Positions 25,303 to 34,410 are shown, counted from the first letter of the stretch. The stretch: 64,000 bases of DNA from JBCBDX01 sp038529265 (GCA_038529265.1 JBCBDX010000003.1:310001-374000); one strand, 5' to 3'. Notes: generated by a model not told the origin, from the letters alone. Made by a program: numbers and translations.

Positions 25303-25389
25303 ACCGCGGCGCATTATCGCCACTAGCGTATAATTGACAGCCACAATTGATGTCTCCAAGCTAAGTCTTGCTGAAGGGAGGAGGACCGT

Positions 25390-26346
25390 TTGGCAGGATC
25401 ACGTCATGCAGACAATGTGTTTGCGGCGGTACAATCATCCAGTGCTGCTGCAGTTGATCCGATCGCCGCGTCGTGGCGACGGTCGCTCGTCCACCATGGG
25501 TTGGATCCAGAAAAAGTCGATGGGCACCGTGCCCGGCTCACCGATGCTGAACTTACTGAAGTGCTCGGCTATCGCGAGCTGTTGTTGCGGATCGCGCAGC
25601 CTCGCATTGATGCATTATTTTCCGCCGTTGGTGGTAGCGGCTTTTGCGTGGCCCTTACAGATGAGGACGGCGTCATACTTGCCCGACGCTCCAGTGCATC
25701 GGATGAAGATCATTTTGACGACGTAGGCTTGCGGCGCGGTTGTGATTGGTCCGAGGCAGCGCAGGGAACGAACGGTATTGGGACATGTCTTTACGAAAAG
25801 CGAGCGGTCATCGTCCATCGTGATGAACATTTTATGTCCGGTTATTCGGGCATCTCATGCATTGATGCGCCGCTTTTTGGTGCTGATGGTGAACTGATCG
25901 GCGCGTTGGATGTATCTTCGGGACGGTCTGATCACACCGGTGATATGAACCGCATGATTGGTCTGTCCGTTTCCCAGTTTGCGCAACAGATTGAAGCTGA
26001 TTTGTTCGCAGCAGCATACGCCGATCATCGCATTATGGTCACACCAAACGGGACCCAAGGTGCCGTTTCCTTGCTGGCGGTTGATGAGAGCGACGTGGTT
26101 GTTGGCGCAACGCGTGCCGCACGCACGTCATATCAACTGGGCCTGGGTGCTGATATTGCGCCGATCCCGGTCAATGACCTTTTGAACCGTGATGGATCGT
26201 GCGGTGGTCTCGACCACAGTGAAAAAATGGCCATCAAACGCGCTTTGGTGCGCGCAAACGGTAATGCCAGTGAAGCAGCCAAAGCACTGAAGATCGGGCG
26301 GGCAACCCTTTACCGCCGTATGCAGCGGCTTGGCATTGATCGATAG
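25390..26346 (+). CDS. GAF-domain/Fis-type HTH transcriptional regulator lacking the AAA+ domain
   Basis: 318 residues from TTG 25390, with a strong AGGAGG ribosome-binding site about 6 bases upstream. N-terminal GAF sensor domain (about 60-200) like that of AcoR-type activators (VALTDEDGVILARR, GTNGIGTCLYEKR, CIDAPLFGADGELIGALDVS), a linker, and a C-terminal Fis-type helix-turn-helix (EKMAIKRALVRANGNASEAAKALKI split as usual, ending LYRRMQRLGI). The central sigma-54 AAA+ ATPase domain of AcoR is missing, so it cannot act as a classical sigma-54 activator. It precedes an aldehyde dehydrogenase gene and a perfect 18-bp palindrome, its probable target. Confidence 0.88.
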   Translation: MAGSRHADNVFAAVQSSSAAAVDPIAASWRRSLVHHGLDPEKVDGHRARLTDAELTEVLGYRELLLRIAQPRIDALFSAVGGSGFCVALTDEDGVILARRSSASDEDHFDDVGLRRGCDWSEAAQGTNGIGTCLYEKRAVIVHRDEHFMSGYSGISCIDAPLFGADGELIGALDVSSGRSDHTGDMNRMIGLSVSQFAQQIEADLFAAAYADHRIMVTPNGTQGAVSLLAVDESDVVVGATRAARTSYQLGLGADIAPIPVNDLLNRDGSCGGLDHSEKMAIKRALVRANGNASEAAKALKIGRATLYRRMQRLGIDR

Positions 26347-26357
26347 CAAACTGTAAG

Positions 26358-26375
26358 TGTCTCAGTTCTGAGACA
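26358..26375. promoter_or_regulatory. Perfect palindromic operator candidate
   Basis: TGTCTCAGTTCTGAGACA, 8-bp arms around TT, lies about 100 bases before the aldehyde dehydrogenase start and just after the GAF-Fis regulator. Further TGAGAC half-sites occur nearby, at about 26425. Likely binding site of the regulator; inferred from position and symmetry. Confidence 0.5.
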
Positions 26376-26476
26376 ACTTGAGATGCTGCAAGCATTGCAT
26401 GGTGTTTCGTTCCTTTCCTCATTTTGAGACGCTTGTCGCAACCGGGTGGAGGCCCGGGCTAAAGGAGGAGAAACTC

Positions 26477-28000
26477 ATGAATGAGATAAGCAAAGTTGAA
26501 CTGTCGACGAAAGAGTCGCCGTTCCGCACAAAATACGACAACTTCATCAATGGCGGCTTTCGCGCGCCAAACGCAGGTAAATATTTTGATAATGTGTCAC
26601 CCGTAACCGGTGGCAAAATCTGTGAGATCGCCCGGTCTGATGCAAGCGATATCAATGATGCTTTGGACGCGGCTCATGCAGCAAAAGATGCTTGGGGCAA
26701 ATCGAGCGTAACTGATCGCGCTAATATGTTGCTCAAAATTGCCGACATCATGGAAGAGAATCTCGAGCTACTCGCCATTTGCGAGACTTGGGACAATGGT
26801 AAGGCGATTCGTGAAACACGTGCCGCTGATCTGCCTTTGGCCATCGATCATTTCCGGTATTTCGCCAGCGTTATTCGTGCAGAAGAAGGCACGATGGGTG
26901 AATTGGACAATGACACCGTATCGTACCAGTTCCACGAGCCACTTGGCGTTGTGGGTCAGATCATCCCGTGGAACTTCCCGCTACTGATGGCGGCTTGGAA
27001 ACTGGCTCCAGCGCTTGCCGCGGGCAACTGCGTGGTGTTGAAACCTGCTGAGCAGACGCCTGCAACCATCATGGTCTGGGCAGAGCTGATTGGCGACATT
27101 TTGCCAGCCGGTGTCCTCAACATAGTCAACGGGTTTGGACTTGAGGCCGGTAAGCCGCTTGCTTCTTCAAACCGCATCGCAAAAGTTGCGTTTACCGGTG
27201 AAACGACAACGGGTCGCCTGATTATGCAATACGCATCGGAGAACATCATTCCGGTGACCTTGGAGCTGGGTGGTAAATCACCAAACATCTTCCATAAGGA
27301 TGTCGTGGCTGAAGATGATGCGTTCTTCGACAAAGCGATTGAAGGCTTTGTAATGTTTGCGCTGAACCAGGGTGAGGTTTGCACCTGCCCAAGCCGTGCA
27401 TTGATCCATGAAGATATCTATGACGAATTCATGGAGCGCGCGATTGCCCGCACCAAAGCCATCAATCTGGGTGACCCGCGTGATGGTGATACAATGATGG
27501 GCGCTCAGGCATCATCAGAACAGCAGGAGAAAATCCTGTCTTACCTGGATATCGGCAAACAGGAAGGCGCTGAAGTGCTGACCGGTGGTTCTGCGCGCGA
27601 GATGTCCGGTGACATGGCTGGCGGCTACTATATTGAGCCCACGATCTTCAAGGGTGACAACAAGATGCGTGTCTTCCAGGAAGAGATCTTTGGCCCCGTT
27701 GTTTCTGTAACGACCTTCAAGGACGAAGATGAGGCGCTCGAGATCGCCAATGACACGCTTTATGGTCTTGGTGCCGGTGTATGGTCACGCGATGCCAACA
27801 AGTGCTACCGCTTCGGTCGCGGCATCCAGGCAGGTCGTGTGTGGACAAATTGCTATCACCTCTATCCGGCGCACGCGCCATTTGGCGGATACAAGCAGTC
27901 CGGCATTGGTCGTGAGACTCACAAGATGATGCTCAACCATTATCGTCAGACCAAAAACATGTTGGTCAGCTACTCGCCCAACAAGTTGGGTTTCTTCTAA
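26477..28000 (+). CDS. NAD-dependent acetaldehyde/aldehyde dehydrogenase (ExaC/AcoD type)
   Basis: 507 residues from ATG 26477, with a full AAAGGAGGAG ribosome-binding site 6 bases upstream. Aldehyde dehydrogenase superfamily: IIPWNFPLL, the NAD-site GNCVVLKPAEQTP, the general-base Glu263 in TLELGGKSPN and nucleophile Cys302 in NQGEVCTCPSR. The length and the paired CTC at the active site fit the ExaC/AcoD/AldB group that oxidises acetaldehyde and other aldehydes in alcohol or acetoin metabolism. The regulator upstream and the DUF779 gene downstream are the usual company of this group. A GC-rich stem-loop follows the stop. Confidence 0.93.
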   Translation: MNEISKVELSTKESPFRTKYDNFINGGFRAPNAGKYFDNVSPVTGGKICEIARSDASDINDALDAAHAAKDAWGKSSVTDRANMLLKIADIMEENLELLAICETWDNGKAIRETRAADLPLAIDHFRYFASVIRAEEGTMGELDNDTVSYQFHEPLGVVGQIIPWNFPLLMAAWKLAPALAAGNCVVLKPAEQTPATIMVWAELIGDILPAGVLNIVNGFGLEAGKPLASSNRIAKVAFTGETTTGRLIMQYASENIIPVTLELGGKSPNIFHKDVVAEDDAFFDKAIEGFVMFALNQGEVCTCPSRALIHEDIYDEFMERAIARTKAINLGDPRDGDTMMGAQASSEQQEKILSYLDIGKQEGAEVLTGGSAREMSGDMAGGYYIEPTIFKGDNKMRVFQEEIFGPVVSVTTFKDEDEALEIANDTLYGLGAGVWSRDANKCYRFGRGIQAGRVWTNCYHLYPAHAPFGGYKQSGIGRETHKMMLNHYRQTKNMLVSYSPNKLGFF

Positions 28001-28020
28001 ACATCTCTCCCGGGAAAAGG

Positions 28021-28043
28021 CGGGCCGCCCCAGTGGCGGCCCG
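28021..28043 (+). terminator. GC-rich stem-loop after aldehyde dehydrogenase gene
   Basis: 9-bp inverted repeat CGGGCCGCC / GGCGGCCCG with a 5-base loop, followed by only three T's. A moderate intrinsic terminator 20 bases after the stop. Confidence 0.6.
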
Positions 28044-28113
28044 TTTAACTTGACCGGATGAAATGCTTTCACCAGCTTACATGACCGATACGGGCTGGTA
28101 GGAAACACGATCC

Positions 28114-28755
28114 ATGGAACCTTCATTTTGGCATGAACGTTGGGCTACTGGCCGCACCGCCTTTCACCAACCCAAGGGAAATCCATTATTGGCAAAGCAC
28201 CTTTCGGCACTCGCTCTTGCTCGAGGTGCCAACGTTTTTGTACCCCTGTCGGGCAAGACGGGTGACATTGGTTGGCTTCTATCGCAAGGCTATAACGTCG
28301 TTGCCAACGAACTCAGCGAAATGGCGATCAAGGAGCTCTTTGATGAGCTTGATTTGTCACCAGCGGTTCAAACAAAGGGTGCTTTGAAAGAATATAGTGC
28401 TGAGCGTTTGACGGCTTTTGTCGGTGACTTTTTCGACCTGGATAAAGAGATGCTCGGGCCCGTGGATGCCGTTTATGACCGGGCTGCATTGGTCGCGCTG
28501 CCTGACAATGGTTTGCGTATGCGCTATGCCGACCATCTGCACACTATCGCAGGTGAAGCTCCTCAACTGGTCATTACCTTTGAATATGGCGATGGTGTGC
28601 TTGAGGGTCCGCCATTTTCGGTATCGCCCGACAACATCGCCAAGATGCATGGCGCACACTATATATTGACAGAAGTCGAGCGGCGCGCTGCGTCAGGTAG
28701 TTTGAGCGATGTGACTGCCATTGAAGAGGTGGTGTGGACATTGAAGCCCAGCTAA
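28114..28755 (+). CDS. Thiopurine S-methyltransferase-like methyltransferase (TPMT family)
   Basis: 213 residues. Class I SAM-dependent methyltransferase with the TPMT family marks: FWHERWATGRTAFHQ at the N-terminus, VFVPLSGKTGDIGWL (SAM motif I; the usual Cys is Ser here), AVYDRAALVALP and the C-terminal TAIEEVVWTL. Bacterial members methylate thiols, tellurite or selenite; the natural substrate is unclear. It sits between the aldehyde dehydrogenase and DUF779 genes on the same strand. Confidence 0.9.
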   Translation: MEPSFWHERWATGRTAFHQPKGNPLLAKHLSALALARGANVFVPLSGKTGDIGWLLSQGYNVVANELSEMAIKELFDELDLSPAVQTKGALKEYSAERLTAFVGDFFDLDKEMLGPVDAVYDRAALVALPDNGLRMRYADHLHTIAGEAPQLVITFEYGDGVLEGPPFSVSPDNIAKMHGAHYILTEVERRAASGSLSDVTAIEEVVWTLKPS

Positions 28756-28794
28756 CCAACATAATCTGCAATCGAATTTTTGGGAGGAAATGAG

Positions 28795-29214
28795 ATGACA
28801 GCTAAAACCGATATTCAGTGTGCAACCGACGGCACCGTGGTTGGGAACACTGACCCGCTGGCGCGTGTGGTTGCTACACAGGCGGCCCATGAACTGCTGA
28901 ATGAAATCCGCGCAGACCATGGTGCTGTGCTCTTTCATCAGTCTGGTGGTTGCTGTGATGGTTCATCGCCCATGTGTTATCCGGTCGATGATTTTCGTAT
29001 TGGCGGAACCGATGTGAAGCTCGGCGAAGTTGATGGCGCAGAGGTCTATATATCGGGGCCACAGTTTGAAGCGTGGAAACACACCCAACTTATCTTGGAT
29101 GTTGTGCCAGGTCGTGGCGGCATGTTCTCGCTTGATAATGGCCGAGAAAAACGCTTCCTGACCCGCAGCCGTGTTTTTACTGACGATCAGTTGGCGGAGT
29201 TGGAAGCGGTTTAG
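28795..29214 (+). CDS. DUF779 family protein
   Basis: 139 residues from ATG 28795 (GGGAGG 7 bases upstream). DUF779 features: HGAVLFHQSGGCCDGSSPMC with a cysteine cluster (GCCDG and PMCYP), GEVDGAEVYISGPQFEAW and the C-terminal KRFLTRSRVF. These proteins are commonly encoded beside ExaC-type acetaldehyde dehydrogenases and may bind a metal through the cysteines; no activity is known. Its stop overlaps that of the convergent membrane protein gene by 4 bases. Confidence 0.9.
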   Translation: MTAKTDIQCATDGTVVGNTDPLARVVATQAAHELLNEIRADHGAVLFHQSGGCCDGSSPMCYPVDDFRIGGTDVKLGEVDGAEVYISGPQFEAWKHTQLILDVVPGRGGMFSLDNGREKRFLTRSRVFTDDQLAELEAV

Positions 29215-29915
29215 CCTTTAGGCCGCTTTTGAATGGCTCTTGGTGATGCCGGATTAGGCAGGCAAGCTACGCGGGTATTGGTTGGTGTATGAACCAATTC
29301 ATGGCGGCCTTCGGATGATTCAAAAAAGTAGATATCGCCTGCGCGGTATCCTGCGCCAAACAGATTGGTCCATTCCAAGCGCATAATGTCTTTGGGTGGG
29401 GCTAGCGGATAGAGCGCGATGTTGCCGCCCGATAGTTTGTGTAATGTCGCGCCGCGAACACGACCACTGCGGGCGTAGACCTCATGAATGCTTGTGTCCG
29501 GACAGGCATACTCTCCAATCGATGCGCTAGTCGCATGGCCGATTGGCGCCAAGAAAACGATTAACGTCGAGAGCAAAAGAATCGTGGTGGTTGGCCCCCA
29601 AAGGCGGCGTTCCTTTTTGGAGGGCGTGATCCAGTTCAAAATGCAGGTCAGCAGGCAAATGCCCAGTGCAACCCAGATTGTCCATTTCGGGAAGCCTAAC
29701 TCTGTGAGCCCTGATGCTTCCAGCAAAGCAAGAGCGATAAAGACAAGAATGCTGCCCTGGACGACTGCTGCAAAACGCATCGGCCCCGGAAGCACGCCAG
29801 GAAACTTTCCGCCATTTGCATATTCGCCCCACGGAGCGCCAAGCGCCAAACCGATCTGCATGAACAGCGAAGCCGCGCACATGAGCGAACCGACAATGGC
29901 TGCCAGCGCGATCAA
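29211..29915 (-). CDS. Hypothetical four-pass membrane protein with C-terminal domain
   Basis: 234 residues from TTG 29915 (GAGG 9 bases upstream). Four hydrophobic segments (about 3-25, 48-66, 78-96, 107-124) are followed by an ~100-residue soluble domain with two cysteines (YACPD, VACLP). The motif PWGEYANGGKFPGVLP between the first two helices recurs in small uncharacterised membrane proteins. It begins 3 bases after the gpgS stop and so looks like the third gene of the gpgP-gpgS operon. Function unknown. Confidence 0.72.
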   Translation of the reverse strand: MIALAAIVGSLMCAASLFMQIGLALGAPWGEYANGGKFPGVLPGPMRFAAVVQGSILVFIALALLEASGLTELGFPKWTIWVALGICLLTCILNWITPSKKERRLWGPTTTILLLSTLIVFLAPIGHATSASIGEYACPDTSIHEVYARSGRVRGATLHKLSGGNIALYPLAPPKDIMRLEWTNLFGAGYRAGDIYFFESSEGRHELVHTPTNTRVACLPNPASPRAIQKRPKG

Positions 29916-29918
29916 GAA

Positions 29919-31136
29919 TTACACCTCTTCCTCATCTGCTCTCACAGCTTCAACGATTTCTCGCATGAGATCTGGATCGGCGGCCTGTACGCGGCTCCAT
30001 GATGGAATAAAGGGCGTTTCCATCGGGTTGTTGAGGAACTGATCACCCGCCGTCATGATGTTCCCGGCAAACAGTTCTACCGCACGTTCTTCCTTATGGC
30101 GGTCCACATGGAGGCCATTCATCTTGGCATCATTGTAATAGGTTTCCACAAAGTCGAGAGCGATACGAAAGTAGCTGGCTTTCAGGGCGCGAAATGTGGC
30201 GTTGGAGAAAATTTGGCCATCGGTGGCGAGCTTGCGGAAGATGGCTTTGCAAATGTCTGTCGACATCCGTGACAGGCCTTTGGTCGTGTCTTCTTCCGAA
30301 AGCGGCTGATGCTTGTGATCATAATTATCCGCGATCTCAACCTGACAGACCGCGCGCGGTGCCAGATTGCGCCAAGCCTCTGACAGCGTGCCAATTTCAA
30401 GGCCCCAGTCCGAAGGAATACGCATATCGGGCAGAATGGCCGTGCGCATGGCAAATTCTCCCGCAAGTGGATAGCGGAAGCCGCGCAGATAGCTCAAATA
30501 GTCATGCGGGCCGACCGTGTTGCGCAGGGCCAGTAAAAGCGGTGCTACCAGCAAGCGCACCACGCGGCCATTCATCGTGCCATCGGCTGTGCGTGGATAG
30601 TAACCCTTGCAGAATTGGTAAGGGAAAGCCGTATTGGCAACCGGGTAGACCAGCCGTGCCAGCATGTCTTTTGTATAAGTAACGATATCGCAATCATGCA
30701 ATGCGATCACATCGCTATCGGCCTGCGCAAGCGTATAGCCGATGCAGTACCAAACGTTGCGACCCTTGCCCATTTCTTCGGGCGATAGGCCTGCCTGTGA
30801 AAGGCGCGCATCAATGGCTTTCAGGCGTGGCCCGTCATTCCAAAGAACGGAGTGCGGCTGCGGCAAGCGCGAGAAAAATTCCTTGGCATGAAGATATTCT
30901 TCTCGCGAGGCGCGATCCAAGCCAATGACGATGTGATTGATAAACTCGACCTTTGAAAGCTCATCCAGGATCAGCGGTAATGCATCGGTTTGCAGCTCTG
31001 AATAGAGGGAGGGCAGGATCAGTGTGATGCGCTGTGTCTGGGCGATGGCATCCAGCTCGCGCTCGAGCTCTTCATCGCTGCGGGTACGCAGATTGTGAAG
31101 CGTCGCGACGTACCCGTTCTGGTGAAAATCAGCCAA
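29919..31136 (-). CDS. gpgS: Glucosyl-3-phosphoglycerate synthase (GT81)
   Basis: 405 residues from TTG 31136 (GGGG 7 bases upstream, giving the family-like MADFHQNGYVATLHNL); a TTG at 31142 is also open. GT-A glycosyltransferase that joins glucose from a nucleotide-glucose donor to 3-phosphoglycerate, the first step to glucosylglycerate. Motifs: LILPSLYSEL, IVIGLDRAS, GKGRNVWYCIGY, the metal-binding DCD of ALHDCDIV, RGFRYPLAGEFA and IPSDWGLEIG. The next upstream gene is the matching phosphatase, which strengthens the call over other GT2-like enzymes. Confidence 0.88.
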   Translation of the reverse strand: MADFHQNGYVATLHNLRTRSDEELERELDAIAQTQRITLILPSLYSELQTDALPLILDELSKVEFINHIVIGLDRASREEYLHAKEFFSRLPQPHSVLWNDGPRLKAIDARLSQAGLSPEEMGKGRNVWYCIGYTLAQADSDVIALHDCDIVTYTKDMLARLVYPVANTAFPYQFCKGYYPRTADGTMNGRVVRLLVAPLLLALRNTVGPHDYLSYLRGFRYPLAGEFAMRTAILPDMRIPSDWGLEIGTLSEAWRNLAPRAVCQVEIADNYDHKHQPLSEEDTTKGLSRMSTDICKAIFRKLATDGQIFSNATFRALKASYFRIALDFVETYYNDAKMNGLHVDRHKEERAVELFAGNIMTAGDQFLNNPMETPFIPSWSRVQAADPDLMREIVEAVRADEEEV

Positions 31137-31159
31137 ACTCAAACCCCATCTGTGCGAAC

Positions 31160-31945
31160 TTAATTTGTCGTTGTGCGATGCGACAGTACAGACAGAACAG
31201 CTTCATTCCAACCGGCGGGGCCCGGAAGTTCAGTACGTTTTATGTGGCCGTCATCTTCGCCGGTCAGTGTGGGGATTGGCTTTCCGTGTGTGTTTTTGAT
31301 GATGAAGCCAAGGTCGGCCTTTTCAATCATTTCAACATCGTTGGGCGCATCTCCCAATGCAGTGGAAAATGGGTTGGTCAGACCCAGCATATGTATGATC
31401 TCGTCCATACGCCCGGCCTTGGTGCCGCCAAGCGAAAGCGTCAAGTAACGCCCGCCATACCGTGCGGTGATGCCCAGCTTTTCCAATTCGATGATGAAAA
31501 TGTCGCGCTCTTTGTCCGTGCCAGACCAAACGCCAGGCTCTGAAAAAGCACGCCGTGCGGCCAAAGCAGCGCTGTCGCCGGGTAGTCCTGTGGAAGCGGC
31601 AATTTCTTCCACCGACATATCGCCAAAGCCTTTGAAATTGGCCCTGAGTTGTTCAGCCACTTGCCCTAGAGTTTCGCGGATCGTGCGATAGGCGCTCACA
31701 TCACCATCGTCGGCAAAATTGCCAGGAGGCAGGATGCCCGCGCCATTTTCCACAATTGCGGGACAATGCGAAAAACCTGCTTTGGCTCGCAACGGAGCAA
31801 TTTCAGCTGCCGTTTTAGATGAGGCCATGATCAGCGGGACACCAAGCCTCTTAAGCTCATTCAACGCAGGCTGAGCGGGTACCCATGAATAGGTTTCATG
31901 GTCCAGTAAGGTGCCATCGAGATCGGTAAAGATGAGGAGTTGCAT
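31160..31945 (-). CDS. gpgP: Glucosyl-3-phosphoglycerate phosphatase (MPGP-type HAD)
   Basis: 261 residues. HAD-family phosphatase of the mannosyl-3-phosphoglycerate phosphatase type: nucleophile motif FTDLDGTLLD, motif II MASSKTAAE, the ERDIFIIE strand and C-terminal acidic motif GDAPNDVEM. It removes the 3-phosphate from glucosyl- or mannosyl-3-phosphoglycerate. The downstream GT81-type synthase (23-base gap) makes glucosylglycerate the likely product. First gene of the operon, divergent from a GT4 gene. Confidence 0.88.
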   Translation of the reverse strand: MQLLIFTDLDGTLLDHETYSWVPAQPALNELKRLGVPLIMASSKTAAEIAPLRAKAGFSHCPAIVENGAGILPPGNFADDGDVSAYRTIRETLGQVAEQLRANFKGFGDMSVEEIAASTGLPGDSAALAARRAFSEPGVWSGTDKERDIFIIELEKLGITARYGGRYLTLSLGGTKAGRMDEIIHMLGLTNPFSTALGDAPNDVEMIEKADLGFIIKNTHGKPIPTLTGEDDGHIKRTELPGPAGWNEAVLSVLSHRTTTN

Positions 31946-32009
31946 GAGGCCAGGTTAGCGGGGTTGAAACAGCGAGCAAAGCAGCAAACGTAGTTTGGGT
32001 GGAGGCTTA

Positions 32010-33350
32010 ATGTCGTTTCTTCGCTCAGCCGCCAAGATCAATTTTCTGCCCAGATTGTTGAGTAGTTCCAGCATTTTTAGCGGTATATATTCAATGTCCT
32101 CACCCACTATTCTTTTCATTCATCGCAATTTCCCTGGTCAATTTCGCAGCCTGGCACCTTATTTGGTGAAGAAAGGCTGGAACGTTCTTGCCGCCGGCGG
32201 CCGTCCCGAGCACGACCGGTTTGACTGTTCAAAAAATGCGGATGGCATTCACATATTTGGCTATCGCCCCCGGCGAGAGCCAACCAAAGATACACACACC
32301 TATCTGCGGAACATGGATATCGCAGTGTTGGACGGTCAGGGTTTTGCCCGAACCGGACTGAAGATGAAAGAACAGGGTATCGAACCGGATATAATCGTAG
32401 CGCACTCAGGATGGGGAAGCGGTAGCTTTGCTCGCGCGGTTTGGCCCAATGCAAAGTTCGTTCAGTATCTGGAATGGTGGTACTCTTATCCGGCGCGTGA
32501 TGTTGATCCGCAGCCTTTGGGCAACATCGGCGAGCAGGCTGAGGGCAGGGCTAAGACCTTGAGTCGTAACTTGCCCATTTTGCTGGACGCGGTGCAAGCG
32601 GATGCCATCATCTGTCCCTCAGCGTTTCAAGCGGCCGATGTGCCAGACATGCTGAAATCAAACATCACCATCATGCCAGATGGCGTTGACTGCTCCCGTT
32701 TCCATCCTCAGGACAATGACGGTGAGTTGGAGTTGAACGGGCTTCGCATTCCGAGCGGACAAAAAATCGTCACCTATGCGACGCGTGGTATGGAGCCGCA
32801 GCGCGGGTTTCCCGAATTCATGGCAGCTTGGGCTGAAGCACAGCACAAGTTGCCCGATACACACTGTGTGATTGCCGGTGAAGACAAGGTGTTTTACGGC
32901 GCAAAGTTGCCTGAGGGTCAGTCTTTTCTCAAACGAGCCATGGAGACTTACGAGTATGACCAATCTCGTATCCACACGGTCGGACGTCTGGATTTGGATA
33001 CCTATGCCAGTCTTCTGCGCCGGACCAACTGTCATGCCTACCTGACCAAGCCGTTCGTAGTTTCTTGGTCCCTGATGGAGGCGATGGCATCAGGCGCGCC
33101 TTTGGTTGTTTCAGATGTTGATCCGGTTCGCGAAACGTTGAGCGGTGGGAACCAGGCCTTTTTTGTCGACCATGGTGATATTTCAGCGCTGGCTCGCGCC
33201 ATTGTGGAAACAGTCAAGGATCCGAATATGGCTAAACGTCGAGGGCAAAATGCCAGACGTCAGGTGGAAGCGCGTTTCGAAGCCCAAAAGTGCCTCGGTG
33301 ATTTCGAGGCGATGTTTACACAGCTAATCGGTCAGCGCCGGGCTGCTTAA
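32010..33350 (+). CDS. Glycosyltransferase family 4 protein
   Basis: 446 residues from ATG 32010 (GGAGG close upstream); ATG 32094 (MSSPTILFIHRNFPGQF) is the start if the unusual ~28-residue leader is not translated. GT-B fold: FIHRNFPGQFRSLAPYL at the N-terminus, GWGSGSF, a C-terminal half with MPDGVDCSRF, VTYATRGMEPQRGFPEF, GRLDLDTYASLLRR and the donor-site SWSLMEAMASGAPLV. It transfers a sugar to an unknown acceptor, probably a surface polysaccharide. It faces away from gpgP across 64 bases. Confidence 0.87.
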   Translation: MSFLRSAAKINFLPRLLSSSSIFSGIYSMSSPTILFIHRNFPGQFRSLAPYLVKKGWNVLAAGGRPEHDRFDCSKNADGIHIFGYRPRREPTKDTHTYLRNMDIAVLDGQGFARTGLKMKEQGIEPDIIVAHSGWGSGSFARAVWPNAKFVQYLEWWYSYPARDVDPQPLGNIGEQAEGRAKTLSRNLPILLDAVQADAIICPSAFQAADVPDMLKSNITIMPDGVDCSRFHPQDNDGELELNGLRIPSGQKIVTYATRGMEPQRGFPEFMAAWAEAQHKLPDTHCVIAGEDKVFYGAKLPEGQSFLKRAMETYEYDQSRIHTVGRLDLDTYASLLRRTNCHAYLTKPFVVSWSLMEAMASGAPLVVSDVDPVRETLSGGNQAFFVDHGDISALARAIVETVKDPNMAKRRGQNARRQVEARFEAQKCLGDFEAMFTQLIGQRRAA

Positions 33351-33496
33351 CAAGCCGCGGTGGTTCCAGCGCAACATTCTATGGCTGGCACTTGAGCCCG
33401 CTGAGCTGGATCGGAACAACAGGCTGTTTGCCTCAGCAAAGCCATTGCGATTGTTGAGGACGAGGAGTTGCATAGCTTCACGCAAGGATCTCCAGA

Positions 33497-33964
33497 TTAG
33501 TGAATGCTTGGCGCGTCCGGGTTTACGTCCGAGCAAAGTATGCTGGAAATCAGAAAGCCCGATATGCCATTGAGTTCGGCCTCTTCAATCCTGAAACTCA
33601 CCCAATATTTGTATCCGCCCGCTCTTTGGCAAATGTCCGTTGCTGCCATCCAGCATTCTGTTTGAAAGTCCCCCGCGCAATAAGGTGCGGTTTCGCCGAA
33701 AACCTGGAGCGCTGTTTCTTTGGTCATCAGATATGGTGGTCGAGGCGGAACCGGTGTGGGGGGAGCAGCTTGTAGCTCTCTGATTGCAGCGGCTTGCTCG
33801 GCAGCACTGTAAGACAATGCCCTCAAGAGTTCATTGTTCTCTTCGAGCAGTTCAATGATTTCCCGTTGGTTGCTGACACGAAGCCCATTGTCATAAAGCT
33901 GTGCAGTTGCCGTTGAAATGCTGGTGAACGTCAATAGAAAAGCTACTATAATTTTCATTTTCAA
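33497..33964 (-). CDS. Hypothetical exported protein with coiled coil
   Basis: 155 residues from ATG 33964 or 33958. Signal peptide to about residue 21 (ATA before QLY), a heptad-rich helix ~34-66 (REIIELLEENNELLRAL), a proline spacer (PPTPVPPRPP) and a C-terminal part with four cysteines (YCAGDFQTEC, ICQRAG, LCSD). Probably a periplasmic disulfide-bonded protein. Not recognised as a known family. Somewhat more AT-rich than its neighbours. Confidence 0.65.
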   Translation of the reverse strand: MKMKIIVAFLLTFTSISTATAQLYDNGLRVSNQREIIELLEENNELLRALSYSAAEQAAAIRELQAAPPTPVPPRPPYLMTKETALQVFGETAPYCAGDFQTECWMAATDICQRAGGYKYWVSFRIEEAELNGISGFLISSILCSDVNPDAPSIH

Positions 33965-34220
33965 AACCTTGTCAAAAATCTTTCTTTGCCGGCCTTAGGC
34001 CAGGTGGTGTCTGTTCGACACTTGAGAAAAATTGTGAAATGCTGATGGCGTAATGAAGCTGCCGTGGAGCGGGATAGTTGACATGTTCCGATTACGCGCA
34101 GCCTTTTGGCAGCCGAATAGACGCTGACCAAACTCCAGGAAGCAGCTTTTTGACTCGTTACAACGGAGCTCAGGACGGTGGTGTTTTGAGCATTGGGCCA
34201 AATGAGTGATAAATTCAAAA

Positions 34221-34295
34221 TGGTGCTGCTAGAGAGATTTGAACTCTCGGCCTCTCCCTTACCAAGGGAGTGCTCTACCCCTGAGCTATAGCAGC
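34221..34295 (-). tRNA. tRNA-Thr (GGT anticodon)
   Basis: On the minus strand: a 7-bp acceptor stem GCTGCTA/TAGCAGC, D-arm GCTC...GAGC, anticodon arm CTCCC-TTGGTAA-GGGAG giving anticodon GGT, T-arm GAGAG-TTCAAAT-CTCTC, discriminator A and an encoded CCA. 75 bases, all canonical. Confidence 0.97.
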
Positions 34296-34410
34296 ACATG
34301 CCGATGTCTGGCGTAGCGCGGCTTTTGACATAAGCCCTTGGGTGTTTCAAGGCGCGATTTGGTGCCGTTGCACGCTTTATTTGGCGCTCAAGTCTGGCTA
34401 TGTCAGCCCG

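Noticed and set aside
34221..34295. tRNA gene as an integration site
   Set aside because: No integrase or direct repeat of the tRNA 3' end was seen nearby; flanking genes are ordinary.
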